64,000 bases of DNA, taken from Candidatus Flexicrinis proximus (lineage in GTDB: Bacteria > Chloroflexota > Anaerolineae > Aggregatilineales > Phototrophicaceae). A program made the position numbers and the translations under genes. The stretch's first letter is position 1. Each line of letters opens with the position of its first letter. The DNA is taken from contig JADJQF010000033.1 in assembly GCA_016712885.1 (NCBI GenBank), forward strand, positions 62,001-126,000, read 5' to 3'. Below are positions 18,580-27,402 of the stretch, in pieces. The notes beneath the pieces were generated by a model. That model saw nothing but the letters and a program-made list of their open reading frames with translations. It did no database searches and was not told where the DNA came from.

Positions 18580-19065
18580 CTACTCCCACACGTAGGGTGG
18601 GGGCGGTGTCTCGTCCTGTTTTTCGTCGTCATCCAGCCCGACGACCGGCGCTGAAGGCGGCGGCGCGTCGAACATCCCCAGCTGCGCGCCCGGATCGGCG
18701 TCCCCGTATTGTTCGATCACGCGCGATAAAAACGTCGTCCGCGAAAGCCCGCGCGCCAGGATTTCGGCGGCGTAACGCGCCGGATGCTTATCGGACTTCT
18801 GCCGGTTGCAGTCAGGGCAGGTCAGCGCCAGGTTATCCGGCGTATTTCTCCCGCCCCGCGACAGGCTCAATACGTGGTCGATCTCGAATTCCGCGCCCAG
18901 CACGCTCGCCCCGCACCACCTGCACCGGCCGCCGCTCTCCAGTATCACCCCCCGCAAATCCGCGAGTCGCAGCGTGCCGCGCACGTTGGCTGCCTGCGCG
19001 CGCAGGTTCAGCGCCGACGCGTATTTTCGCAGCGCCGCGTCGTCGTGATGGTCCCGATAGCGCAT
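18580..19065 (-). CDS. HNH endonuclease
   Basis: 161 residues from ATG 19065, chosen because AAAAGGAG lies six bases upstream; a longer GTG start at 19104 is less likely. The HNH/beta-beta-alpha-metal motif is complete: zinc-binding Cys48-x-x-Cys51 and Cys83-x-x-Cys86, catalytic Asp63-His64 in 'EIDHVLSLSRGG', and Asn78 in 'NTPDNLALTC'. Such stand-alone HNH proteins cleave DNA; no partner suggesting restriction, homing or defence is next to it. The C-terminal 40 residues are acidic and Pro-rich. Biological role unknown. Confidence 0.87.
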   Translation of the reverse strand: MRYRDHHDDAALRKYASALNLRAQAANVRGTLRLADLRGVILESGGRCRWCGASVLGAEFEIDHVLSLSRGGRNTPDNLALTCPDCNRQKSDKHPARYAAEILARGLSRTTFLSRVIEQYGDADPGAQLGMFDAPPPSAPVVGLDDDEKQDETPPPPYVWE

Positions 19066-19135
19066 CGCATCTCCTTTTATCTGCTGCACCGCCCCGCTTC
19101 TCACCGATGTGAGGCGCAGGGGCGAAGCCCTGACA

Positions 19136-19774
19136 TTACGACCTGCCGTGCATCCGGTACAGCGCGTCGACCTCGCTGGCGTTGGTCACGGTGACGTCGA
19201 GGTCTTTCAGCAGTCCATCCTTGAGGCCGTAGATCCAGCCGTGGACGGCCAGCTCTTTCCCGCCGCGCCATGCCCGCTGGACGATGGTCGTATGGCACAC
19301 GTTATAGACCTGCTGCCGCACGTTCAGCTCGCAGAACCGGCTGAAACGGTCGTTTGTCAGCTCGATCGCCGTCAGTTCCGCCTCGTTCTTCTGGTAAATA
19401 TCCTTCAGGTGGCGCAGCCAGTTGTCGATCAGCCCGAATTCGCGGGTGTCCATCGCCGCGCCGACGCCGCCGCAGCCGTAATGCCCGCACACGATAATAT
19501 GCTTGACGCCGAGGACTTCCACCGCATATTGGATGACCGACAGGCAGTTCAGGTCGCTGTGAACGACCACGTTCGCCACGTTGCGGTGTACGAACACCTC
19601 GCCCGGCATCAGGCCGATGATCTCGTTGGCCGGCACCCGGCTGTCCGAACAGCCGATCCACAGGTACTGCGGGTTCTGCTGTGCCGCCAGCCGCTCGAAA
19701 AAGTGCGGGTCGCGTTCGTTCATCTTCCGCGCCCACGCCCGATTGTTGTCAAAGAGTGTCTTCAATACGCGCAT
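19136..19774 (-). CDS. can: Beta-class carbonic anhydrase
   Basis: 212 residues starting at ATG 19774 (AAAGGGA upstream). Zinc ligands of the beta class are all present: Cys42 and Asp44-Ser-Arg46 in 'IGCSDSRVPAN', His98 and Cys101 in 'VCGHYGCGGV'. It interconverts CO2 and bicarbonate in the cytosol. Length and motifs match the Can/CynT type. It lies 7 bases downstream of recO on the same strand and is probably translated from the same transcript, although the two functions are unrelated. Confidence 0.95.
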   Translation of the reverse strand: MRVLKTLFDNNRAWARKMNERDPHFFERLAAQQNPQYLWIGCSDSRVPANEIIGLMPGEVFVHRNVANVVVHSDLNCLSVIQYAVEVLGVKHIIVCGHYGCGGVGAAMDTREFGLIDNWLRHLKDIYQKNEAELTAIELTNDRFSRFCELNVRQQVYNVCHTTIVQRAWRGGKELAVHGWIYGLKDGLLKDLDVTVTNASEVDALYRMHGRS

Positions 19775-19781
19775 TTCCCTT

Positions 19782-20546
19782 TTACTCGCGCACGCGCCGG
19801 ATGAAGTCGACCGACTCCAGCCGCCGCTCCAGCAGATAGACAATATACCCCAGCAGCACCCGTTCCAGTTCGGCGTGCAGCGACGCGCCGACCTTGAGCA
19901 CTTTCACGTCGTCGTAGGGCGTGCGCTGAATGTAGCGCAGCACCTTCAGCGCGTCCAGCGACAGCGGCACCAGCGCCCCGCCGCCCTGCTGTGCCGCCTC
20001 CGGGCTGACCACGCCGCCGCCCTCAAAGCTGAAGTACTGGTCGCGCGGCCGAATCGGCTCCTGCGAGAGCACGCACGTTTGCAGCTCCGGCCGGAAGCCG
20101 ACGATGTCCAGCAGCCGCATCTCGTAATGCCGCACCGCCAGCCGCGGATCGGTGTCGTTCGACAGTGCTTCGAAGGTCATATCGAGCAGTTCGAACAACG
20201 AGGCCGGTTCGTCGCCGGCATCCCCCGTGAAGCGGATCACCAGTTCGGCGACATAGCTGGCGTACGCGCCGCGCTGCAAATTCTCGCGCAGCGGCAGCCA
20301 CGGCTTGACCAGCGTCGCCTGCGCCGCCACATCCAGGTCGCGGCCGACGCCGATCTGCATCTCCGCCAGCGTATACAGTTCGACATGGCCGGTGCGCTGG
20401 CTGATCGGCTTGCGCGCGCCCTTGGCGATCACGTCACGCCGGCCGTGGTTCGGCGTCAGGACGGTCAGAATCCGGTCCGCCTCGCCAAATTCGCGGCGGC
20501 GCAGGATCAGGGCAGGGGTGCGGAACGCGCGTTCGGGGCGGGGCAT
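19782..20546 (-). CDS. recO: DNA repair protein RecO
   Basis: 254 residues with the RecO layout: an N-terminal OB-fold ('RTPALILRRREFGEADRILT' and 'GHVELYTLAEMQI') and a helical C-terminal domain ending in 'LLGYIVYLLERRLES'. RecO anneals single strands and loads RecA with RecR during gap repair. The usual zinc-finger cysteines of many RecO proteins are not obvious here; only one Cys is seen ('QTCVLSQEPI'), which is common in variant RecO. Co-oriented with the downstream carbonic anhydrase gene. Confidence 0.92.
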   Translation of the reverse strand: MPRPERAFRTPALILRRREFGEADRILTVLTPNHGRRDVIAKGARKPISQRTGHVELYTLAEMQIGVGRDLDVAAQATLVKPWLPLRENLQRGAYASYVAELVIRFTGDAGDEPASLFELLDMTFEALSNDTDPRLAVRHYEMRLLDIVGFRPELQTCVLSQEPIRPRDQYFSFEGGGVVSPEAAQQGGGALVPLSLDALKVLRYIQRTPYDDVKVLKVGASLHAELERVLLGYIVYLLERRLESVDFIRRVRE

Positions 20547-20721
20547 ATCAGCTTTCAGCGACGAGCTTCCAGCATCCAGCGGTTACCGGAAATCGAGTCT
20601 CTTAGGGTTACTCTATTTTACCTGATTTTCGCCGAAAGTGAGGCGGGGAACTGATATGCTGCATAGGCGATATGCTGGTCGTCTACGGGGAAAACGGCCG
20701 GGGACGACGTCCCTGACATCT

Positions 20722-21120
20722 TCACTCCATCCCGTGAGGGCCGAAGCCGTAGGGCAGCAGGTCGCGCAGTGTCGTCTCGACGTGAACTTTGCCGCTGAAA
20801 TCGACCAGCAGCACGGGCATATCCGGCGCGAACTCAAACAGCATCTGCCGGCAGTGACCGCAGGGCGAGCCGCCGTTGGCCGTCGCGACCACCAGCGCGT
20901 CGAACGACTGGACGCCTTCGCTCACCGCTTTCACCAGCGCCGTACGCTCGGCGCAGATGCACGCCGGATAGGCGGAGTTCTCGACGTTGCAGCCCGTGAA
21001 GACCGTCCCGTCCTTGGCACGCAGCGCCGCGCCCACCCGGTAGCCGGAGTAGGGGATATAGGCGTTGTCGGCGGCACGGATCGCTGCCGGAATCAGGTTG
21101 AGGATCGATGAGTCGGTCAT
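20722..21120 (-). CDS. cdd: Cytidine deaminase
   Basis: 132 residues, the usual length of the tetrameric form. The active site is intact: Cys56-Ala-Glu58 in 'CNVENSAYPACICAERTAL', with Cys87 and Cys90 in 'SPCGHCRQML' completing the zinc site. It converts cytidine or deoxycytidine to uridine or deoxyuridine in pyrimidine salvage. ATG start at 21120. It is 64 bases downstream of the CNNM/CorC gene on the same strand. Confidence 0.95.
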   Translation of the reverse strand: MTDSSILNLIPAAIRAADNAYIPYSGYRVGAALRAKDGTVFTGCNVENSAYPACICAERTALVKAVSEGVQSFDALVVATANGGSPCGHCRQMLFEFAPDMPVLLVDFSGKVHVETTLRDLLPYGFGPHGME

Positions 21121-21184
21121 ATTTGCGTCCTGGCGTATGAAAGAGGCGTGATTTCCCGCGCGCGATCCGGTATTGCCCGCGGTC

Positions 21185-22534
21185 TTATGTCTCCGGCGCC
21201 GTCTGCGGCGTGCTGTCGCCGCTTTCGGCCGGGGTCTGCTGCTCCTGGGCTTCGTCCGCCTCGTCCGCCGGATACAGCCGCTTGACCGTCACGGCCCGGA
21301 TGCGCCGCCCGTCGATCTTATCGACCGTGACCTGCACATGCCGGTCGAGTTCGACCGTTTCGCCGGCGAACGGCACCCGCCCGAGCTGCGTGTAGATCAG
21401 GCCGCCCAGCGTGTCACTGTCATGCGTTTCCAGATCCACGTCCAGCAGGTCGTTCACGTCGTCGACGTCGATGCTGGCGTCCATCCGCCACGTATTCTCG
21501 CCGATTTCGGTATATTCCGCTTCCTCGTCGTCGTATTCGTCCTGAATCTCGCCGACGATCTGTTCGATCAGGTCTTCGATCGTGACCAGACCGGCCGTGC
21601 CGCCGTATTCGTCGACGACGATCGCCATGTGGACGCGCTTGGCGCGCAGGTCTTTGAGCAGTTCGCTGGCCGTTTTCGTCTCCGGGACGAAGACCGTCGG
21701 CCGCACCAGGTCGCCCGCCGTCTTGAACTTCTCGCGGTTGCCGTTGTGGTTCGCCATCAGCAGATCTTTGGCGATGATCACACCCTTGATGTTGTCGACG
21801 TTCTCCTCGTACACCGGCACGCGCGAATAGCCGGACTCGAAGAACACCTTGTCCAGACCTGCCAGCGGCGTCTTGGCCTCGACCGCCACGATGTCGATGC
21901 GCGGCACCATCAGCTCGCTGGCCTGCGTCTGGTCCAGCGTGAGGACCGAGTAGATCATCTCTTTCTCGCCCTCTTCGATCGAGCCGCCGGTATGCCCGGC
22001 ATCGACCAGCGTCAGGATTTCTTCCTCGGTGACGCGGTTGACCAGGTCGGCGCTGCCGAACAGGCCGGAAACCGCCGTACCCAGCGCCGTCAGGACCGTC
22101 GTGACCGGCGTCAGCGCCACCAGCAGCCAGTGCACCGGGCCGGCAAACCACAGCGCCAGCCGGTCGGCGTGCAGCGTCGCCACCGACTCCGGGACCAGTT
22201 CGCCCAGCGCCAGCGTGATCGTCACCGTGAAGGTTCCGGTCAGCAGGTATACCAGCCACAGCGGCATGGCCGAGGTCTGCGCGCTGACGAACAGCAGCGC
22301 CAGCGTGGCAATCGCCACCTGCAGGGCGGTTGTCAGCACCATCACGGTCAGCCGCAGCCGGTCGCCCTGGTCGCTGAATTTGAGGACTTTCTGTGCGCTG
22401 ACGTTGCCCGCCCCCGCCAGATTTCGCATCTGCGCGGGCCGTGCGTTAGAGATCGAACTGCTCCCCAGAACAATCAGTGCGTGCAGCACCAGGAGCAGGA
22501 AGATTGCGATTAAGGTTGTACTGCCACCGTCCAA
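21185..22534 (-). CDS. CNNM/CorC (hemolysin-family) membrane protein
   Basis: 449 residues in the classic order: DUF21/CNNM transmembrane domain (about 1-180, with 'LVPESVATLHADRLALWFAG'), a pair of CBS domains (about 200-325, 'GYSRVPVYEENVDNIKGVI', 'VDEYGGTAGLVTIEDLIEQI') and a C-terminal CorC_HlyC domain ('HDSDTLGGLIYTQLGRVP'). Family members are linked to Mg2+/Co2+ efflux or tolerance. TTG 22534 is the only start giving the full first helix; its ribosome site is weak. The C-terminal tail is acidic and Gln/Glu-rich. Confidence 0.9.
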   Translation of the reverse strand: MDGGSTTLIAIFLLLVLHALIVLGSSSISNARPAQMRNLAGAGNVSAQKVLKFSDQGDRLRLTVMVLTTALQVAIATLALLFVSAQTSAMPLWLVYLLTGTFTVTITLALGELVPESVATLHADRLALWFAGPVHWLLVALTPVTTVLTALGTAVSGLFGSADLVNRVTEEEILTLVDAGHTGGSIEEGEKEMIYSVLTLDQTQASELMVPRIDIVAVEAKTPLAGLDKVFFESGYSRVPVYEENVDNIKGVIIAKDLLMANHNGNREKFKTAGDLVRPTVFVPETKTASELLKDLRAKRVHMAIVVDEYGGTAGLVTIEDLIEQIVGEIQDEYDDEEAEYTEIGENTWRMDASIDVDDVNDLLDVDLETHDSDTLGGLIYTQLGRVPFAGETVELDRHVQVTVDKIDGRRIRAVTVKRLYPADEADEAQEQQTPAESGDSTPQTAPET

Positions 22535-23008
22535 CGGGGGATTTATCCTTGGCTAACCGGCGCGCCAAACGCAAACAGCCGCGCGTGGCGGCAGTGAACA
22601 GCGTTTACGACTGCGAAATGCAGGGCGTTTAAGCGTCGTCGGGGGTGAGGTTCGGGTTTGCTAGACATGGTCGGCCTCGCATTAGAGGCCAATCTGAGTT
22701 TCGGATGGCGCAACTATACCAGACCGATTCCCGCGACGCAACCCGCCCCGGCAAGGCTTCAACGACTGTTCACTGGATGTTAACGGTTCGTTGGTCTAGC
22801 CCCCGGTTAAATAGAGTAACAGTGACTCAAGCGGCGTGGCGAGCGGGACTGACATAGTCGAGACCCGAGTGCAGCCGTATCCTCTACGATGACGCCGTAT
22901 TCCGACAGGGTGCCGCCGGGAACGGGCTCGGCTGATAGTCGTACAGCATTAAGAATATCGGATTGTGTGCCGATGTAAGCGGACGTTTCGGCGCCGTATC
23001 CCCGCCGT
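22535..23008. other. Gene-poor spacer with one tiny ORF
   Basis: 474 bases without a convincing gene. A 27-codon plus-strand ORF at 22549-22632 (TTG start, 'MANRRAKRKQPRVAAV') has a GGGGGAT stretch upstream but is too short to support. Overlapping minus-strand frames at 22807-23117 have no consistent codon bias. Nothing else seen. Confidence 0.4.
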
Positions 23009-23764
23009 TTACCCATGCGTGCCGCCAAACGTCCGCTCGAATCGCCGCCAGTTGGCCGCCCAGTAGCGGCGAAAACCGAAGCCACCGGCGCGGTACACCT
23101 GCCCGTGCTGCTGCCACACCACCAGCAGAATCCCGGCGAACAGTGCGCGCTCCGCCCAGTGGACGGCGCCGCTCACGACTCCTGCCCGCCCACGCCGCAG
23201 TTTGCCCAGCGTCTCCGACTGAAACTTCAGATGCTACACTTCGTCGCGCAGCAGTTGGCGGCAGATTCCGCGCAGCAGCGGCGACCCGGTCGCCCCGCGC
23301 AGCCCGTGGTAGTAGGTCATGGCGATCACTTCGGCCATCAGCAGCACTGCGATCGACATTTCGAGCGTCGCCAGATGCCGCACGCGCCGAAACATATCAT
23401 CTACCCAGTGTCCACCGGTCAGCAGCGGCAGCCCCTGCTGCTCCATAAACCGTTTCAGGTAGGTGGAGTGGCGCTGCTCCTCCTGAATGAACAGCATCAG
23501 CGCCGGCAGGTAGGCGTGGTCGCCTGAGCGTTCGGCATACGCCTTCGCCCGCCGTATCAACTGCCGCCCATCGGAGTTCTCGCCCACCTGAAACTGCTGG
23601 ATCGAGCTGAGGATGGTGTGGCGCTCGATCTCGGTCAGCCGGTACTCATCCGACCAGTTGTGCGCCATCTGATGTGCCGCGTTATAGGCGAAATAGGCCG
23701 CCCAGTCCTGCGCGGCCTCTGCGGTCTGAAGTGGGGTGCTGGCAATGCTCGCTGAGAGGTTCAT
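23009..23764 (-). CDS. Ferritin-like di-iron protein with internal amber stop
   Basis: ATG 23764 has AAAGGAC upstream. The first 176 residues contain a helical ferritin-like fold with 'QEEQRHSTYLKRF' (Glu and Glu-x-x-His) and 'EVIAMTYYHGL', then reach 'QLLRDEV' and a TAG at 23234-23236. Translation past the TAG continues in the same frame as 'HLKFQSETLGKLRRGRAG' and another 65 residues to TAA at 23009. The TAG sits exactly inside the second expected Glu-x-x-His ('DEV-stop-H'). A CAG or GAG to TAG change or base-call error is implied; if real, the iron site is lost. Substrate unknown. Confidence 0.7.
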
Positions 23765-23906
23765 GGCGCTGTCCTTTGGACTCAACCGTTCACATCTCTA
23801 TACACAGCGCCGCCGCGCCATCCTGTCCACCTTGCGACGTATTGAGAGGGTTTGAAATGCCGACGGGTGAAGTCACCGCCTCGCCCACAAAATCTATCCC
23901 GGGCGC

Positions 23907-24395
23907 TTAGTTCCGGTCGGTCAGCATGTCCGCGTACTGCCGCAGCGAGCGGTGGTAGCGCTCGTAGAATCCCGGCGTCTCGACCGTCATGTGCAGCATT
24001 ACCGCCAGCGCTTCGGCTTGCCGCCCCGCGCTGAACAGCGCCAGCGCCAGAAAGGCGCGCACCGCCCGATTCTCGGGGAATCGCGCCGCCGCCTGCTCCA
24101 GAATCGCCACGGCTTCCGCGGTTTCTCCGATGTTTCGCAGCGAACTGCCCAACTGCACCGCCACCTTCGGCAGCGCATCCTCCGGCAATCCCAGCGCAAT
24201 CGCGCGGCGGTAATAGATCACCGCTTCCGCTTCATGACCAGCCGAGTCATACGCGCCGCCTGTCTCGAACTGCACCCGCGCGTCGTCGGGATACTGCGCG
24301 GCCAACTGCACGAAATAGGCGACCGCCTCTTCCTCGCGGCCTTCGTCTTCCAGCGCCCGCCCGCTGGCAATCAGCGCCTCAATCGTGTCGGTCAT
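23907..24395 (-). CDS. Tetratricopeptide-repeat protein
   Basis: 162 residues of TPR helices, e.g. 'ALEDEGREEEAVAYFVQLAA', 'YDSAGHEAEAVIYYRRAIAL', 'LRNIGETAEAVAILEQAAAR' and 'ALFSAGRQAEALAVM'. The ATG overlaps the stop of the upstream glycosyltransferase gene as ATGA, so the two are translationally coupled. It is soluble and likely a protein-protein adaptor. The fold resembles the Tpr-like proteins found singly in many bacterial genomes; no partner can be named other than the coupled membrane protein. Confidence 0.85.
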   Translation of the reverse strand: MTDTIEALIASGRALEDEGREEEAVAYFVQLAAQYPDDARVQFETGGAYDSAGHEAEAVIYYRRAIALGLPEDALPKVAVQLGSSLRNIGETAEAVAILEQAAARFPENRAVRAFLALALFSAGRQAEALAVMLHMTVETPGFYERYHRSLRQYADMLTDRN

Positions 24396-25660
24396 GGCGT
24401 CCTCCGCAGCGTTACCAGATGTCCCAGCCCGGCCGCCGCCAGCGCATAGATCGCCGGCAGCGCGGTCAGGTAATAGCGCGCCCAGGGCAGCGGTGTCAGC
24501 AGCAGCGCCGACCCGACCGCGCCGATGATCCAGATCCCGGCAACCCACGCGACGCCATCGCGCCGCCGGATCAGCGCGGCAATCCCAAGCGCCGCACAGA
24601 CCGACGTCACCGCGGCCCGCACGGCGTTCATCAGCGGCGACAGCACCCACGGCGACGCCTCGTACGCTGCGATCGTCGTGCCGACTTCCTCCCAGCCCGC
24701 GACCTCGAAGTACTGGGGCGTTTCCAGCACGGCGTACTCGACGAAGCCGCGCAGCGCGCCGCCAAAGTCCGCATACCCGCCCAGATTTGCCGTCTGGCTG
24801 GCCAGCAGTTCTGTCCGCAGCGCCAGCATTTCGCGCCCCGTATCGACCGGGTTGGCCCACCATGCCGGATTGAGCGCGAGGTACACCGCCGTCGCGATCA
24901 CTCCCGCCACCATCAGCCCGGCCACCCCGCGCCAGCACCGCCGCCAGAGCATCCACAGCCCCAACGCGCCGAACAGGGGGGCCACCGTGAACAGCGCGCT
25001 GTGCTTGCTGCCCAGCGCCATCCCCGCCCCAAGCCCTAGCAGCAGCAGATATACCGCCGTCCGCCGTCCGCTGTTGGCTGTTGGCTGGCTGCTGGCCGCG
25101 ATCCGCAGCGCCGCCAGCGTCGTCAGCAGCGAAAACAACAGCAGCGGCGCTTCCATCATCACGCGCCGGCCGTTGAGCGCCAGGTTCGGGCTGACCGCCA
25201 CCAGCGTCGCCATGACTAACCCGCCCCACATGCCGCCCATCTGCGTGCCGACCCCATACGCGGCCGGTATGCTCAGCGCCAGCAGCAGCGCCATCGCCCA
25301 GCGCTGGGCCATCAGCAGCCTATCGTCCGGCACATGCCCGTCGTCGAGATTGAACTGCGCCGGCGCGCCCCACAGCCACGGCTGATTCAGGCCGTCTGCC
25401 GTGCCGCCGGTCAGATGATAGGCGAACCCGCCCAGGTAGGTCTGCACGCGGCCGTCGAGCAGCCGCAAGTTGTGGTCCATCGGGTCATCGTCGCGCAGGT
25501 TCATGACGCGCTGCATATCGCGCGCCACGAACTGGTCGAAATAATCACGGCTGCCGTAGATCAGCGTCGACTCGTCGCCGTGGAACGGGGCCAGCGGCGT
25601 GCCAGCCAGCGCGTACAGCATCAGCGCGAGCAGATAAAGGGAAATAGCAAAGCAGCGCAC
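24392..25660 (-). CDS. Membrane glycosyltransferase, GT39/ArnT-like
   Basis: 422 residues with about ten hydrophobic segments. The N-terminal loop 'PFHGDESTLIYGSRDYFDQF' contains the Asp-Glu pair (Gly-Asp-Glu) characteristic of the GT-C superfamily catalytic loop after the first helix. Proteins of this type transfer sugars from a polyprenyl-phosphate donor to lipids or proteins on the outer face of the membrane. The acceptor is unknown. Start ATG 25660; the stop overlaps the start of the downstream TPR gene. A similar larger protein is encoded at 45497-47398. Confidence 0.8.
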   Translation of the reverse strand: MRCFAISLYLLALMLYALAGTPLAPFHGDESTLIYGSRDYFDQFVARDMQRVMNLRDDDPMDHNLRLLDGRVQTYLGGFAYHLTGGTADGLNQPWLWGAPAQFNLDDGHVPDDRLLMAQRWAMALLLALSIPAAYGVGTQMGGMWGGLVMATLVAVSPNLALNGRRVMMEAPLLLFSLLTTLAALRIAASSQPTANSGRRTAVYLLLLGLGAGMALGSKHSALFTVAPLFGALGLWMLWRRCWRGVAGLMVAGVIATAVYLALNPAWWANPVDTGREMLALRTELLASQTANLGGYADFGGALRGFVEYAVLETPQYFEVAGWEEVGTTIAAYEASPWVLSPLMNAVRAAVTSVCAALGIAALIRRRDGVAWVAGIWIIGAVGSALLLTPLPWARYYLTALPAIYALAAAGLGHLVTLRRTP

Positions 25661-25676
25661 GGTTCTCCTCGGTCTT

Positions 25677-25841
25677 CTCAGGGCTTCGCCCTGAACCCAG
25701 CAGGGACTAGCGCCCCTGCACCCCTTATTCTAGCGTGCTTGCGAAACGGCCTCGTTTACGAGGCCGTTTCGCAGGAATCATAGAGGGGGTCAAGGGGGCA
25801 GTGCTCCCTTGCGGGGGTATGGGGGCAGCGCCCCCACAACT
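25677..25841 (+). repeat. Poly-hairpin repeat, copy G
   Basis: CAGGGCTTCGCCCTG, GCAGGG...CCCTGC, then a perfect 14-bp stem GCGAAACGGCCTCG with a TTTA loop (25741-25772), AAGGGGGCAGTGCTCCCTT and GGGGGCAGCGCCCCC. Primary sequence is the most divergent of the full-length copies but the order of hairpins is kept. It lies between two minus-strand genes, in opposite orientation to both. Confidence 0.75.
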
Positions 25842-25847
25842 CCTCCG

Positions 25848-27050
25848 CTAGTTCTGGAAATAGTCGACGTCATAGGCCGGCATCTCGCAGCGCAGCGGCC
25901 GGTCCTGACGGAAGCCGAACGCGTAATCGGCCTGCATGATCTGGTGGATTTCGCTGGTGCCTTCGTAGATCACCGCGCCCTTGCTGTTGCGCAGGTAGCG
26001 CTCGACCGGATACTCGTCGCTGAAGCCGTAGGCGCCGTGGACCTGAATCGCTTCCAGCGCCGCCTTGACGCTGTGATCGGTCGCGTACCACTTGGCCATT
26101 CCGGTTTCGCGGGTGTTGCGCAGGCCCATATTCTTCATCCAACCGGCCTTGGCGCACAGCAGGAACGCCGTGTCGTACCACTGCTGCATGAAGGCGATCT
26201 TCTGCTTGACGAGCTGATGATGGGCGATCGGCTTGCCGAAGGTGCTGCGCTCGTGCGCGTACTTGACCGACTCTTCGAGGCAGGCGCGGATCAGGCCGGT
26301 CGCGCCGCTGGCCACGGTATAGCGGCCGTTGTCGAGGCACGACATGGCGATCTTGAAGCCTTCGCCTTCTTCGCCGAGGCGGTTCTCTGCCGGCACTTCC
26401 ACGTCCTGCATCGCCACCCAGCCGGTCGAGCCGGCGCGCACGCCCAGCTTGCCGTGGATGTCACCGGTGGTCACGCCCGGCATATCACGCGTCACGATGA
26501 ACGCCGACATCCCCTCGTGGCCCTTCGACGGGTCGGTCTTGGCGACCACCAGGAAGTGGTGCGCCTTGGTCGCCAGGCTGATCCACATCTTTTCGCCGTT
26601 CAGGATGTATTTGTCGCCGACCTTGCGCGCCGTAGAGGCCATCGCGGCCACATCGCTGCCCGCGCCCGGCTCGGTCAGGCAGAACGCGGCGTATTTCTCG
26701 CCCTTCGCCTGCGGCACGAGGAAGCGCTGCTTCTGGTCCTCGTTGCCCCACTGCAGCAGCGCCTGGCTGTTCAGGCCGTGATGCACCGACATGATCACCC
26801 GCAGGTGCGTGTCGGCGCGTTCGAGTTCCTCGCAGACCAGGCCGAGCGTGATGTAGTCGAAACCCTGGCCGCCGTAGCGCACCGGGATGCTGATGCCGAG
26901 GATGCCCAGCTCGGCCATACGCGGCAGGAAGGCCGGATTGAATTCCTGCTTGCGGTCCAGGTCGCCGATGACCGGAATCACCTCTTTCGCGCCAAAATCA
27001 CGCACTATTTTCTGAACTGAAAGCTGATCTTCATTCAGTGCGAAATCCAT
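25848..27050 (-). CDS. Acyl-CoA dehydrogenase
   Basis: 400 residues, typical of the FAD-dependent family. Signature 1 '[17 protein letters not shown]' and the C-terminal catalytic base region '[20 protein letters not shown]' are intact, with the catalytic Glu in 'YEGTSEIH'. It introduces the first alpha-beta double bond into acyl-CoA and hands electrons to an electron transfer flavoprotein. Substrate chain length cannot be read. No other beta-oxidation gene is close. ATG 27050, preceded by AGAGGTTC. Confidence 0.93.
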   Translation of the reverse strand: MDFALNEDQLSVQKIVRDFGAKEVIPVIGDLDRKQEFNPAFLPRMAELGILGISIPVRYGGQGFDYITLGLVCEELERADTHLRVIMSVHHGLNSQALLQWGNEDQKQRFLVPQAKGEKYAAFCLTEPGAGSDVAAMASTARKVGDKYILNGEKMWISLATKAHHFLVVAKTDPSKGHEGMSAFIVTRDMPGVTTGDIHGKLGVRAGSTGWVAMQDVEVPAENRLGEEGEGFKIAMSCLDNGRYTVASGATGLIRACLEESVKYAHERSTFGKPIAHHQLVKQKIAFMQQWYDTAFLLCAKAGWMKNMGLRNTRETGMAKWYATDHSVKAALEAIQVHGAYGFSDEYPVERYLRNSKGAVIYEGTSEIHQIMQADYAFGFRQDRPLRCEMPAYDVDYFQN

Positions 27051-27187
27051 AATGAACCTCTACATTAACCGGACAGACAGGATGCGCCGATTATATCAGC
27101 GCCCATCCTGCCCCGTACAGTCTGCACAAAGCCACACCGTAGTGTAACCACCGGCTGCAGCGCTTAATAGATGCTAGATATGGAAAA

Positions 27188-27335
27188 TCTTGGGGTCCCA
27201 CCCCAAACCCTGGCAGGGATTTGCATCCCTGCACCCTTCATTTGCCATTGGCTTCGTTTGCGAAGCCAATGGCCATGCGGGAGTCCAGACGGCGCAAGCC
27301 CTTTGGAAGAAATGCGGAGGCAAAGCCTCAGCACG
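27188..27335 (+). repeat. Poly-hairpin repeat, copy H
   Basis: TTGGGGTCCCACCCCAA, GCAGGGAT-TTGC-ATCCCTGC, ATTGGCTTCG-TTTG-CGAAGCCAAT, CCAGACGGCGCAAGCCCTTTGG and GAGGCAAAGCCTC. It is closest to copy D. It lies between two divergent genes, so it is not simply a 3' element here. Confidence 0.85.
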
Positions 27336-27365
27336 CCTTATCCATACCTCGCGTTTATAAAGTGT

Positions 27366-27371
27366 TATACT
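27366..27371 (+). promoter_or_regulatory. Candidate -10 element for the gene at 27403
   Basis: TATACT 32 bases upstream of the ATG, in a locally AT-richer stretch. No convincing -35 hexamer is present at 16-18 bases, so this is tentative. Confidence 0.3.
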
Positions 27372-27402
27372 GTAGAGATACGGATGTGCTGGAGATGTTC
27401 CC

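Noticed and set aside
19108..19135. Short GGGCGAAGCCC-like hairpin as another repeat copy
   Set aside because: Only one small stem is present and none of the other family hairpins surround it.
21173..22513. 446-codon plus-strand frame
   Set aside because: It is the exact shadow of the CNNM/CorC gene; Arg/His/Gln/Asp-rich with no domain.
22807..23117. Two overlapping minus-strand frames
   Set aside because: One overlaps the natural C-terminal extension of the ferritin-like gene; neither has a ribosome site or consistent codon use.
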